This document shows, in pieces, positions 1 to 11,318 of a DNA stretch of 64,000 nt. Both the position numbers and the translations under genes were made by a program. The stretch is taken from NCBI GenBank assembly GCA_950295325.1, contig OX485808.1, forward strand, positions 14,838,527 to 14,902,526, given 5' to 3'. Below the pieces are notes generated by a model. That model was not told where the DNA came from. It did no database searches and saw only the letters and a program-made list of their open reading frames with translations. The stretch's first letter is position 1. Every line of letters begins with the position of its first letter. Source of the DNA: Polytrichum commune (lineage: Eukaryota > Streptophyta > Polytrichopsida > Polytrichales > Polytrichaceae).

Positions 1-1279
1 CCGGATTTGCATTACAAACCAAGGGATGCCCTAGCTTCATGTGCGTGGCTTTAGTGTTATTGAGTCCCAAGCTCAGAGGGGCAAGGATTCAGCTAGTTTG
101 GCGTGTCCCATGGCCTTCATCTCATGTTTGCTTGTACGGCTTCCTCTACAATCCTATCCATTTGTATAAGGAGGTCTACAAGTGCAACGACAAATATATA
201 TACACCCTACCATGTATCGAGCGGACTTTGTGGACACGATTAGGGTTGGAGAGTCCACGTTCATGTTGGTGAAGATGCTAATGTTTGCGTATATCTTTTG
301 CTTATGCGACAACAAGATTGGGTAGTATAGAAGATTGCGAAAAGAGTAGGTAGCGTATGAAGGCCCCTATTGCGCTAGAGTTTGAGTCGAGAACTTACAA
401 TTGTGATGAGGTTGTTACTTGCATTTGACGAGATTTCATCTAAAATCTCAACTATTGAGAGCTTGTCATACCAATCCACAAGCTCTTTGATAGGTTGACC
501 CAACTCCTAAGTGGCCATGCTAAAACGGGGGGTTACTACTAAACAAAGGAAACGTCATGACCACCCAAAGAATGTTTGAAAGCCCATTGGGTTGGAACGC
601 ACGAATCGAGAGATTGAACTTTTGTATCGTCCGAGTGATCTCCATAAGATCACTTATGGAGATCACTTATGATATTTGACCATGAGCTTGTCAGGAATGA
701 CCGGGGGCTTATTGTTGTTGTTATTATACATGAACTCCATCTAAGTATTGAAAGCATGGTAAATTTTTTTTTGAAGCCACTCAAGTTAAAAACTCGGCTG
801 TAAAGTAGACTTGAATAAATTACAAGCACGTAGATGCAGAAGGGTCTCCGTTCTGCTTTGGAAAAGATGAATTTCCTTCGAGCTCAAGACCTCTCTATTG
901 CAAAGGGAGCTTGTAAATTGAGTTCCGATGGATTGCTTAAAAAGTTCCTTTCATAACATAACTCATTGTTCAACTCTCGTTATGTGGGTCCTCGAAATAT
1001 TACAGCTAGATGCTTGAAAACTACACAAGGAGACTCAAATTCAGATTGAGCTCCCAACATCCCACTATTATATTATGAGGGCCGACATTGTTGAGTAATG
1101 TTATGTTGCGATTTTTGTGCATGGACAATGAAAAATATCTCATAAGGTAGAGCAACTAACTCCAACCCCTACCTAAATCCGTCCTCCTAGGTCATCCTCC
1201 CAATTTAATACTTTATGCAACCTAAATCCATCCTACTTTAAGTATGTAGCTCAAGAGTTGGTATTAAGTGTGTTGACAA
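1..1279. other. Intergenic, nothing recognised
   Basis: AT-rich DNA with only short open frames that have no recognisable protein motifs. No RNA gene, splice-bounded exon or terminal repeat was seen. Confidence 0.5.
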
Positions 1280-1488
1280 CACTAAATATGATTTTTAGCA
1301 TCACTTAGTATTTGGAGTTACATAATGCTATATCTTTTTAAATTTATTGATGTAATCTTTTAACAAGTAAAGTTCTTAATGTTTTGTAATGTCAAAACAA
1401 CCAATTTGACATTTGTTGGAAATCTTTGAGATATATAGTAAATAGATATAACATTGCGTAATTCCAAATAATAAGTAACACTAAATAG
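1280..1488. mobile_element. TIR element (MITE), family M1, right end truncated
   Basis: The left end starts CACTAAATATG and continues through ATTTGGAGTTACATAATGCTATATCT. The right end, about 1440-1488, carries the inverse (AGATATAACATTGCGTAATTCC...AACACTAAAT). The arms are roughly 45-55 bp with several mismatches. There is no coding capacity. The outer right end is missing and runs into the next element. The subterminal motif recurs at 33161-33385 and 42532-42723, which defines a family. Confidence 0.65.
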
Positions 1489-1493
1489 AATAA

Positions 1494-1856
1494 TTAGGGC
1501 CAGTTCACACGGGGTCCCAAGTCCTAAGTCCCAAGTCACTTGAGGTCAATCCGTGCAATCTTAGCCATTGATAATATGGAAGTTGGGACTTACCCAAGTC
1601 CCAAGTATGATATGGATGCCTACATGGCAACATTTTTTGGAGGTGGGGCTTGTGACATGTGTTGAGAATTGCATTGACCAAAAAGCTAAACCCAACTCAG
1701 AACACAAGTCCCATGAATAATTTTGCATAAAATATGACTTCAATGATAATTAACCATATTTAATTATTTCTTCAGGCTCAAAAGCTGGGAATTTGCCCCC
1801 AACTTGCTAACATGAGTAGGACTTGGGACTTGGGACCCCACATGAACCAACCCTTA
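1494..1856. mobile_element. Tourist/PIF-Harbinger-like MITE with TTA duplication
   Basis: The ends are GGGCCAGTTCACACGGGGTC at 1497 and, inverted, GGGTTGGTTCATGTGGGGTC ending at 1853. Both are followed inward by tandem copies of CCCAAGTC. Each side is flanked by TTA (1494-1496 and 1854-1856). A 3-bp TTA/TAA target duplication and G-rich termini are typical of Tourist-type elements. The body is 357 bp and non-coding. Confidence 0.75.
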
Positions 1857-2417
1857 GTGTAATGAGGTTGGGCATTGATTGGACATGTCAGTGGCTACTT
1901 TTGGCTAACAAGGGTTAATTAAGATATCTAGTTAGCTAGGTTTAGTGACGCATGAAGCATGAGATGACACATAGCGTCGAACTTAGAAAGTGGTGTTTTG
2001 GCTTGGGGAAGGATGGTGTGTTGCCATGGGGGTCCAGTTAATAGGGTTAACGGGGATGATTGTGGGCCCGCATGCTAGAAATGGGGACATATGGATTAAG
2101 GTTGAGACAAGTTGACTTAAGGGTAGAATGGGCCGGGAAAAGACTAGGTGTGGACATGTTAAGGCTATATGGAACTTGCTTTGTAGTTAGGTAGTGGCCT
2201 AGTCAAAGCCCCCCTACATGACAACATTGAGAAGCTACCACATGTGGTGAAAGCCATCACCTACTATAGTTAAGTTGTAGTAACTTTTACATACAATAAA
2301 TAACTAAATAATATAAAATGAATAATGATATGGTTGCATTTGCTAAAGCATACATGTAATCTCTTATACAATTTGGATGCTATGTATATATAACCTAAAG
2401 TAGCCAAAGCATCAGTT
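1857..2417. other. Intergenic, nothing recognised
   Basis: No gene, RNA or repeat structure could be supported in this stretch. Confidence 0.45.
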
Positions 2418-3037
2418 TAAGGGCCACTTCACACACAAGATTGAAGGCCCGTGACCATTGCATTCTGAGATCTCTTATTGGTCAAAAAGGTCAAGATTGT
2501 CCAAGTTCACTTCACACTAGAAGGTGAAGGCCTTAGGGTCCAGATAAATTATAATGCATGAAAAGTCTACACAACTTCCTACATGGCAGACTATAAATGA
2601 TGTTTCATGGTTCAACTCTCCTCCAAGAAGAGATTTGGTGCAAATTCTGGCACAACATATCATACCCCGACCACACTGGGGGTCCAGCTATCCCGGCCAG
2701 TGCGGCCCCCCCGCAACTGGGGCTGCCCATCCAAGGTGCTAGGGACAAGGTCCCAAAGAGCCCTGGCTAGACGGCCCCAACTGCCGGGGGGGGGGGGAGC
2801 GCACTAGTCGGGCTGGTTGGGTCCCAGCTAGATCCCCGGTGTGACTGGGGTATCAGTGGTGTGACCTTTAGATGAAAATCAAGAGTCTTCATAATTACAT
2901 GGTCACAACCCTTGGCTCATTGTTTTTTGTTTGTTTTTGAGACAGAAGGCCGACATGCCAACGCCAAAGCACAGGAGGCAGTTGATCACCTGGCAAGATT
3001 GTGAAGTGGCCCTTGGCTCATTGTGAAGTGGCCCTAA
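2418..3037. mobile_element. TIR element with TAA duplication and GC-rich core
   Basis: The outer ends are GGGCCACTTCACA at 2421 and its inverse TGTGAAGTGGCCC ending at 3034. TAA flanks each side (2418-2420 and 3035-3037). The core (about 2650-2860) is GC-rich and holds runs of C and G. A second, internal copy of the right end (GTGAAGTGGCCC near 3001-3012) suggests a small terminal duplication. A diverged relative lies at about 43863-44700. It has no transposase and is therefore non-autonomous. Confidence 0.7.
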
Positions 3038-4284
3038 TAAGCACCCTCCACCGTACGCGTAGTTGTTAATTGGGCAGCTTGGTGGAGGAGGGTAGGGTAC
3101 GCGGCCCCACCAAGATGTTACCCGGCCGTCTATGTGATTCCTTTTTGGGCTCCTTTTACAAAGGTCAAGGCTCAAGTATTAATTTGAGACAGAAAAACAT
3201 GCAAACATGAATATTCCATATCTCTGATCTGCATGTTGTCCCATTCCCAGCTCGTGTCCCCCGGGAATTATACGGGAGTACTTATTTTTGTGCGCTAAAC
3301 TATTCGTTTCAAAGATCTTTGCAATCGAATCCCTAATTTTAAAAAACAACTCAACTACCCCAACTCATGGGACTTGTATTTGGATAATGTTTTAAAAAAC
3401 CGTTTTGAAGTCAATTTTCCCAAGCATCAGAATATGAATCAACGACCAGTCTTTGCGCCAAAATAACAATCATCGCAATGTGGAGAAGCGTGTGTGTAAA
3501 TATCTTTGGCACGTTTTACTAGATGTTGGAATCTTAACCCTACAAAATGTATATGTTGCATGGCTGCATTGCCCTTATTGGGAGGCTCATGGGACCTACA
3601 TACAAAAAACCCAACAATACTTCATGCAATGCTTGCTCAACTTGAATGTGTGTCCAAAAGAATAAGTAATATTTTGTGCGTTGGAGCCTATTTTGAAAGT
3701 TGAGTGAAGTTTTGGGGACCTCCTTTTTCCACCTCAAACAACTTTGAGAGACTTTTAGGATCTTAAATAGTGTATGCCCATGGAAATTATCTTAAATATG
3801 CAAGGCTAGCTTGGCCCGCCCACCCTAGTAGGACAAGCTAGAAAATCAAAATCCATAACTAAAACCTTGGTTTCATCTTCTTTGCTTTACATATCACTCT
3901 AATGGGGTCCTCTACACTATTTCAAAAAATCTCATGTTAATTTAAAATTAAAATAAAACACTACAACTATAATACAATTGACTTCTTTTTCACCTTAGGT
4001 GATGTTGGTGGGTCCCCAACTTAAAGAGGTGCGTGTCTAGCCCTGGCCCTACCTTCCTCTTTACTAAACAAGGTGGCAAGGACGCACATGGTGTGGAGTC
4101 GCCCCCTACGGTTTTTTATTTCAAGATTGATCCTCCCGCAAGTAGAAACAAAATATTGAAATGACACGATCACTAACACAAAGTGACCAGACGTTAGTCC
4201 GGTCACAAGTGTCAATCTAGTCACTTCATGTTAGACGGTCATATCATTTTGATACCGTGTTCCTCCTACCGTCCTCTAGGTTGG
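3038..4284. other. Intergenic, nothing recognised
   Basis: Short open frames only. The 4021-4150 segment resembles a short phrase at about 35090-35130 (GTGTCTAGCCCT), which suggests another low-copy dispersed repeat. No gene was supported. Confidence 0.4.
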
Positions 4285-4431
4285 AAGGAGTGATGTCAAG
4301 AAGGAAGGAAGCAGCGTTGGAGCCAAGTGTGAAACATAAGCAGCTCGTGCATTGAAGGAGTGTTGTCAAGAAGGAAGGAAGGAAGGAAGGCAGAGTTGGA
4401 GCCAAGTGTGAATCGTAAGCAGCTCGTGCAT
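4285..4431. repeat. Tandem duplication, unit about 70-77 bp
   Basis: Two adjacent copies share GAAGGAGTG(A/T)TGTCAAG, a GGAA run, GTTGGAGCCAAGTGTGAA and AAGCAGCTCGTGCATT. The second copy is longer because the GGAA microsatellite inside it has expanded. Confidence 0.8.
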
Positions 4432-4552
4432 TGAAGGAGTTTTGTTTGGTGCCGATAAGGGTGTTTGGCTTCATTTGGGGTAACTTATTGTAGCACATCA
4501 TTGTAGGGTAGTAATAAGTACCCACTACAAGTGGGGGTGGGGGGGACTATGA

Positions 4553-4867
4553 TATAAAAGGGAGTCAAGTGTGGCACTTGTACGCCTGGGAGTCACGTTA
4601 TCTGTTGTCGCCAGGAAAATACATTTGTTTAAGAGCCTGAAAGAGCCGGTCATGTGGAGATAGATACATTTTCACCTGGTGACGTGGGTGTATTTCTTAA
4701 TGCCATGCTGCAAGTGGAGCCGGTGGATCAGCACCACTACTGCATGAGTGAAAGGGCAAGTGGAGCGTGAAAGTAACTTGGCCACAATTCCATAGCCACC
4801 TTCCCGGCTGCTGTGTCAGCAGCGCTGCTAAAAGCAACCTCCCTCCCTCCCTCCCTCTGCCTGTAAG
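4553..4867 (+). promoter_or_regulatory. Candidate promoter and first exon
   Basis: A TATAAAAG box lies at 4553-4560. Downstream is a comparatively GC-rich stretch ending in a CCCT-rich tract and a good splice-donor match, GTAAG|GTATGTG, at 4867/4868. This would suit a plant leader exon on the plus strand. No coding exon could be linked to it, and the donor-like phrase recurs near 5410, so it may be a remnant or chance. This is inference from two short signals. Confidence 0.25.
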
Positions 4868-5160
4868 GTATGTGGGTGTTATTCAGTTCCCTTTTCATAT
4901 TCTTCCTGCCGTAACATTATTAAGTAGTGTGTGTTCGTTCATGTGGGCCTTGAGAATGTGGTCATGGGATGTTTCAACCTAGTGTAAGGAGACTCATATT
5001 ATGTTTGCATCTGTACTAGGTTGGGGCATTCCGTGGTTATGATCTCAGGGTCCACATGAACGAACGCACACTGCTGAATAATGTTATGCTGCCTTCTACC
5101 GATTAGATTTGCACAACATAAGATGTGTTGCATTAGCATATCTATGAGAAGCATTAGCAA

Positions 5161-5410
5161 AAGTTGGATTGAAAATATTCAGACTTCCCTTGATTCAGTT
5201 ATGGTTATCAGAATTGTTTGTTTGTTGGTTCTTGAAGTAAAGACGTAGGTCCTCCCAATTGCGTTCACTATTAAGTATGGAGTAGTTTAAAAAATTTGAA
5301 GGTGTAGTCCAATCTTTTTTAGGAATGTGTGTTTATGGTGTTTTTTCTTTGATCCTTGCCTAACCATGCACCAATCAAACATAGGTGTCTAATTAAGAAA
5401 AATCACCAAA
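5161..5410 (-). repeat. Dispersed repeat R1, copy 1
   Basis: R1 is a family of about 0.3 kb non-coding copies recognised by comparison within the window. In its plus orientation the shared phrases are GTGGATCTAAGAAC, GAGATTGGACTACATGCTCAAAA, CAACATAATTGGG, ATGAGCTCCAAAAA, GATTTGGATTTGCTAA and GTGTTTCATATCC. This copy is reversed and diverged. No clear terminal repeats or coding capacity were seen. Confidence 0.55.
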
Positions 5411-5559
5411 TAATGCCCACATACCTTAAGGTGTGTCGGTGTTATTCAGTTGGTTTTTGTTCTATACTATCCTCTATTGACAAGACTTATGTCCCAAAGT
5501 CGGTGTTGCATTAGGAAAATTATGATGAAATATCAACCAAAACTAAATTGAAAATCAAA

Positions 5560-5790
5560 CCTATCTTGATTTAGTTATGGTTATCGGAAGTGCATGTGTG
5601 TTGATTGATTAAATAAATACACGTGTCTCCCCAATTGTGTTGACTAATGAGCGTACAATAGTCATTAAAATTTGAGGACGTAGTCAAATCTCTTTCAATG
5701 ATTTGTCTTTATGGAGTTTGTTCTTAGATCCACACCTCATCACAAACCATTCAAAGTGTAGGTGTCCAATTAAGAAAGTAAAGGAAGAAC
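5560..5790 (-). repeat. Dispersed repeat R1, copy 2
   Basis: This is a reversed copy that shares TTAGATCCACACCT, CCAATTGTGTTGACTA and the following phrases with the other R1 members. It lies close to copy 1 in the same orientation. Confidence 0.55.
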
Positions 5791-5800
5791 ACCCATATGT

Positions 5801-7732
5801 CTTACAAGGTGAGAGGACAAACTTATTTTTGTCATCTTAAGCGAATTCACATAAGTGCAAGACATGTGTGATATTGGGGTGATTACTCACAAGCCTAGAA
5901 ATTGATATCACAACGTTCAACAAAAAAAAATCGCAATTTATTTCCAAGTTTTGAAATTCCTGTAAATTTTCAAAGGCGAGATTCTCTCCCAACCCGTACT
6001 TACAACATAGGTCAACCTAGTTTTGATAACTGGAGACGAAAACTTGAGTACACTTAGTGCCCTTTTCAAGGAACCCAAATCCATGTCCTTTTAACTTACT
6101 TTTCCATCACACCGAATATGACAACTACAAGTGTGATTCTTCAAGACTTTTTCCATCACGCTAGAAATACAGCTACATGTGTTGAACTTCACAACTTTAG
6201 GGGACTCTAAGTATTAGGATTTAGGGGGGGGGGGGTAAATTGGAAATGGGGTTGTCTACTCTGTGGTCCTATTGTGGGACTTTGAACTGCGCAACCAATT
6301 TTGGCCATTGGATTGAGTTGGGTTGTATTATCTCATCCAATCAACAATTACAAATCATGCATATCTTAATTTCAATTTTTAGAATTAAAGTTGAGATGAA
6401 AATGTAATAGGAGATGAAATTGAAGATTATCTTTCTCCTGAACTCCTGAATGCTCAAAAAAATCAATTAACTTGGTTTTGAAAGACATGTAAATGGTTAT
6501 TTCTAGACAATATCCATACAAATGTAATGTTCAAATCCATGAGCTTTGTAAAGTCTTTGTAAAGCTTTTTTAAAAAAGAACTCCTAAAATAACGACATCA
6601 TGAATTAGTTAAGGGTCCAAATTTGTCAAAGTTGTCAAGAATACCATGTGTGCTTTCATATATGAAAGTGCTATAACATGATCATATCACATGTGGGATT
6701 TTTATAAGACTACTTTCAGTAAGCAAGTCAATACACGACTGAGGCTCATTCAAAAAACTATAGATGGCAACCATCATACACTTACACAGAAACTTAAATT
6801 ACAGTAGATTAAAGAAAAAATCTCCCCATCCATGATCCAACTGTTGTCTTAATCCATTCAAGTTCACCCTCCCGTCCATAAATACCGGGGGCTTGAATCC
6901 CTCTCTGTCCATTCATGGTTGCGTTTGAAGCAAAATTCCTCAAAGTCAATTTTTGGTCAATTTTTGGTTCCTTGGTCACTTAGGTGTTAACTCCTAAATG
7001 CCTTTATGGGTTTTTGGCCCAAAGTGAGTGATCTTGAAGGCCCTCTCTTTGAGAATTTATAGATAAACAATGTACAGCATTCAACATAATCTAACTGGGT
7101 ATGGAAGAGAAGTAATTGAAGTCGACAAAATGCACTATATTCTCTCTTTTCACCATCAAAATCCATGTATGCTTTAAGCAATATTCCAACCTATTTTAGG
7201 ATGACATAAAAATTGACAAGCTACAAGTGGAATTTAGGAGTTTTGACATATCATGTTGGGGCTAAAAGGTGAAGAAGTGAATCATTCAATACAAGTAATT
7301 TCATTTATTTCACTTTAATGGAAAATCATTTTGGAAATTGTAACGCTAAATCCCACTATAAGAATCTTAAAATTGTTGACCATCTTGTTTTGAAAAGTTT
7401 AAAACTTAATGCAGTACATATATTTTAAAGATAATTAATAAATGACTCTAAAACTCTTTACACATCTGGGAAATATAATTTTCAACCAGTTACCCCTATT
7501 GAGCAAAGAACATGCCCCAACAAAGAAACCCCCAAATCCACTTAAAGACAATCCGCATGCACACATAAGCTCATACTGCCATAAAACAAAGCATTTCTCA
7601 ATCATAACATGCTCGTTGAACTTTGGGGGCAAAAACCTAGCTTCATTTGAGTAGACCATGGCTCATGTGGACATATGTGCATGTGTGATGGACTCTTAAT
7701 ATGTGTGTAGAAAGGGGCAGATGATTTTCTCT
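5801..7732. other. Intergenic with an R1-related fragment
   Basis: A poly-G run lies near 6221-6233. The segment 6258-6390 resembles the parts around 11625 and 41559 (CCTATTGTGGGACTTT, then AACTGCGCAA), so it is probably a decayed repeat. Nothing else was recognised. Confidence 0.4.
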
Positions 7733-8045
7733 CAGCACCCACTTCTCATAGGCTTTGAAACACATAATTAGTGTCAGACAAACCAGCAAATCCAAATCAG
7801 GCCCATAGTCGCCTTATAATTTGCAGAAGTCATATGAATACCTTTATTCATTGTCAAAGTGAAGATGCTCATGCTCATTGAGTGGTCATATATGTGCCAC
7901 CCCAATCATGTTGACTATTGAAACCAGATAAATCAACATATTTTGAGCATGTAATCCAATCTCTTTTAAACACATATTTTGTCAGTGCAAGTTCTTAGAT
8001 CCACACCTAACCATATATCGCTCAAATATACATGTCCAGATCATC
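7733..8045 (-). repeat. Dispersed repeat R1, copy 3
   Basis: A nearly full reversed copy. It contains CACTTCTCATAGG, AGCAAATCCAAATC, GTGGTCATATATGTGCC, TTTTGAGCATGTAATCC and TTAGATCCACACCTAACC in the order expected for R1. Confidence 0.7.
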
Positions 8046-8875
8046 GTTGTGATGAATTTAGGCACATCTACCGGAATTTCTCTTAGTGGACAGCTAGGTA
8101 ATTAAACAGATGACAAGTCCAATCAGTGCTTCTTCATACATTCTGTCAGTTGCAACTTGGTGAGTTTGCAGATCCTCCAAACTTAGTACTTCTCTCATCA
8201 CATTAATCATCACTAACGTGTGAAATTATATTCCATATGTGCTACTTAGTTTCTGCGCTAAATAGAGTTCATCGTAAAGCATGGGGATCAATAGGGTAAG
8301 CTTGCCCTAGCAGTCCCTTTTTTGAGTAAGCAAAAAGTCTTGCAAGGACTTACTTTCGAGTTTTAGGCACTGACATGCTTAAATCTTTATATAACTAAGA
8401 AGCTTCTCAATATTTTGGCCAACTATGTGCACATGCATCTCTTTTCTCCTCTCCTCACTTGTGTACTCCTCAAAACAACTCTCCTCCCTAGCTTTATTTT
8501 TAGATAACTCACACAAGTGTTGGAAGTGGCAAATATGGGAGATTCCATCAATTTTTTTGAAGTTAGTCCGCACTTTTGGTGAGTTTACAGTGAACTCTAA
8601 AATTTGAGGACATACCACAGCTTTTCACACTAGATAGATTCATCTAAGCTAACTGCCCCTAAAGCAGACAAATTTAGCTCTGCATCCACTACTTAGATAC
8701 TAGGTAAACAGGTGATTAGTATGAGATGATTAGCAAATTCAATTGACACAATAGACATTTCCTCACAATTTCATGGAGCCCATATGACAATATCAGAATG
8801 AAGTTCTTATTATTTTATTTAGTTAGTTTTGATTTTGATTGGAGAAAGATGGCCAATAACCCAGCACAAGTTATT
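8046..8875. other. Intergenic, nothing recognised
   Basis: Two loosely similar stretches (about 8150-8220 and 8570-8620) share a GGTGAGTTT(G/A)CAG phrase, which may be an old duplication. No gene was supported. Confidence 0.35.
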
Positions 8876-9010
8876 CATATGAGCTCTAAAAAATTATAAG
8901 GCAAGTGGCTATGAGCACGATTTGGATTTGCTAATCATCTTGCACTAATTGCATGTTTCATATCCTACAAGAAGTTGGTGCAGAGAGAAAAGTATTCATC
9001 TAAAGCACAT
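8876..9010 (+). repeat. Dispersed repeat R1, 3' fragment
   Basis: Contains ATGAGCTCTAAAAAATTATAAG, GCACGATTTGGATTTGCTAATC and CATATCCTACAAGAAG. Its CCTACAAGAAG phrase shows what the uninterrupted insertion site of the retrotransposon at 14678 looked like. Confidence 0.65.
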
Positions 9011-10850
9011 CTAACTTAGATTATGTTGGCCAACAACAGAACTAGAATCTACACACTTTCATTGACGAACATTGAACTCTTTACACATATCTACCACATG
9101 AACACTGAAGTGCTCATTGTATCCTGCTATTTCATATGTTCATAAGTTTCAACACCTCGAACTCAGCCTTGAATGCACAAGAAGAAGCTCAAAGGATTTG
9201 AAACAAGTGAGCACTTCATAACTGGGTGAAAAAAGAGAAGGAAGGTTACCTGCAATATAAGGGCAAATGAAGAAGCATATGCTACATTGAAACAGAGGGA
9301 ATGACTCGCTCAGTCTTAATAATATGGATCCAAAAACAGATCCCCCAAACATTATAGGAGCCCCCTAAAGGGTTGAATAACTTCAGAAAAACAATTGATC
9401 TAAGTGGTAGAAAAGACCATATCTCAATCATAGCAAGGACCAGCAAACAAACAATTTTGTGAATTGGGATCCTCACCCTAATATCTTGCACCAGTTGGTT
9501 GAAGTCCAGGACATTTGGCTGTCAAGCATCGTCAATAATCCACAGCCCTGACACCAGGAAATTAGCATGGCACACCAAATTTAGTGCCACGCTAGATGAA
9601 ATGTTCAGTGTAGTGTTCACAATTGCAAACTCCATGCCTTCACATGAACCCCTAAAACCTTCCCATGAAACTCCTAAAACCATTGTTCTACCAAAGCATC
9701 TAAATTTCACATCAATTGGAAAAAAATTCCCCAATGACCTCATCCTGTTAGCTTTGCCTCATAAGCAAAACTAAGACTAAAAGGCAGAATTCCATGTCAG
9801 GGAGTTCTCCAGGATTTAAAAGTGTATACATATTTCTACTCAACTAGCTGCCCCAAATGAAATGCAAATTCAATGAAAACTGCAGTGACAAGAAGGATGT
9901 GCTACCAATACATAAAACATAAAACCTTGATGTTCTCACTACTTCGAGCAACCCAAACATTTCTTATTTTCTAATCTTCTATTGATTCCTGATGGGAACT
10001 TACTCCTCAAAAGATATTGTCAGCGAATGTAGAGACACCATAATCTCAAAATGCAAAGGTATTGTAGATTTTTTAAATCTACCCATCACAATCGGTATTT
10101 AATAAACGATTTCATTATAAACCATCAGCAACGGAGTCATAAGCCTCATGGCTTAAGCATCTATTACTTCCAGAAGAATACAAGGACAAACACTTGAACT
10201 AAAATCACAAAACCCAAAATGAAAGTACATAAGAATGGCCGAATTGTAATTTGATCAATGTTATATTTCAATCATCACCATATAAGGCTGCATGGCTTGT
10301 ACACAACTAGGGGATGTGCCCTATACATCGAATTTAAAAAATATATATAAGTAAATAAAAAAAATAAAATCCTAACTATGTTTTACGTGCCGTCCTCACC
10401 ATCCAAAGCTTTAACAAGGCCACCAGCCCACACCACCAACAAGTGAGCTACAATCTGTCAATTCCAATCCATGTGTGACTTTTGGCTCTCAGTCTATTAC
10501 AAAACAGCACCTACAGATTTCTTTATTACAGATCACAGAGAAGGCTTGAGTTAGCAATCTTGATTTTTAAGTGATAGTTAAAACAACACATATTTGTGAA
10601 TAAATATCTCAATATATTGACTTGGCACAAAGGTCGAATCCTGCAGACAAAGGTCAAAACCATTTGCTTCCATCAACTCGACAATTGTGACTCAGAAAGC
10701 CATTTCATTGGCCCCCAGGTGACCATGGTTTTCAATAAACCTTAAGTTTAATCCAAGGGCTTTTGGTTATATGCAAAATGTATGCACCCACTAAAGATCT
10801 TTCCTTACTTGCTTAAACATGAGTATTGACTCACCTCAGGGTACACAGAA
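9011..10850. other. Intergenic downstream of the NFD6-like gene
   Basis: Minus-strand frames near 9149-9491 contain a splice-like TTGCAG|GTAACC at about 9246-9257. Untranslated or alternative 3' exons of the minus-strand gene could lie here, but none can be demonstrated. No protein motif was recognised. Confidence 0.3.
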
Positions 10851-11140
10851 TGCACCCACTACGTGTGATTAGTACACAATGCCTAGCAAATCCATATCAA
10901 GGTCATAACTGTTTTCCTCATAATTTTTGGAGCTCGTATGTATGTTTTATTCATTATCACTGTGAAGATCATGTTTCTTCTTAGGTGGTCATACAGGTGC
11001 CCCCAAATATGTTGGCTATTGAACCCAGAAGAGTTGACAAATTTTGAGCAAATAGTTCAATCTCCTTTTAAATCATTTATTTTTGGCATCCGTTCTTAGA
11101 TCCACATCTGATCGCACATCATTTTAAAATAGGTGTTTGA
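10851..11140 (-). repeat. Dispersed repeat R1, copy 4
   Basis: Reversed copy containing AGCAAATCCATATCAAGG, AATTTTTGGAGCTC, TTTTGAGCAAATAGTTCAATC and TTAGATCCACATCTG. It lies just past the stop codon of the minus-strand gene. Confidence 0.65.
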
Positions 11141-11318
11141 GTACGATAAGTAACTGATTTAGGCCTGCTTACCTTAGCAAGGATACACATGCTGCTCAAA
11201 CTTTTGCTACAAAAGCTACAAAAAATCAGCATAAAATTACATGGCATACAAAAGCCTATGAGTGGGTGTACATGACATTTGAAAGAAGTTATTTAAATCA
11301 TGAACCACAAAGAGGTTC

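Noticed and set aside
10621-10650. tRNA gene suggested by GGTCGAATCCTGC
   Set aside because: The T-loop-like phrase has no matching acceptor stem, D-arm or anticodon arm around it.
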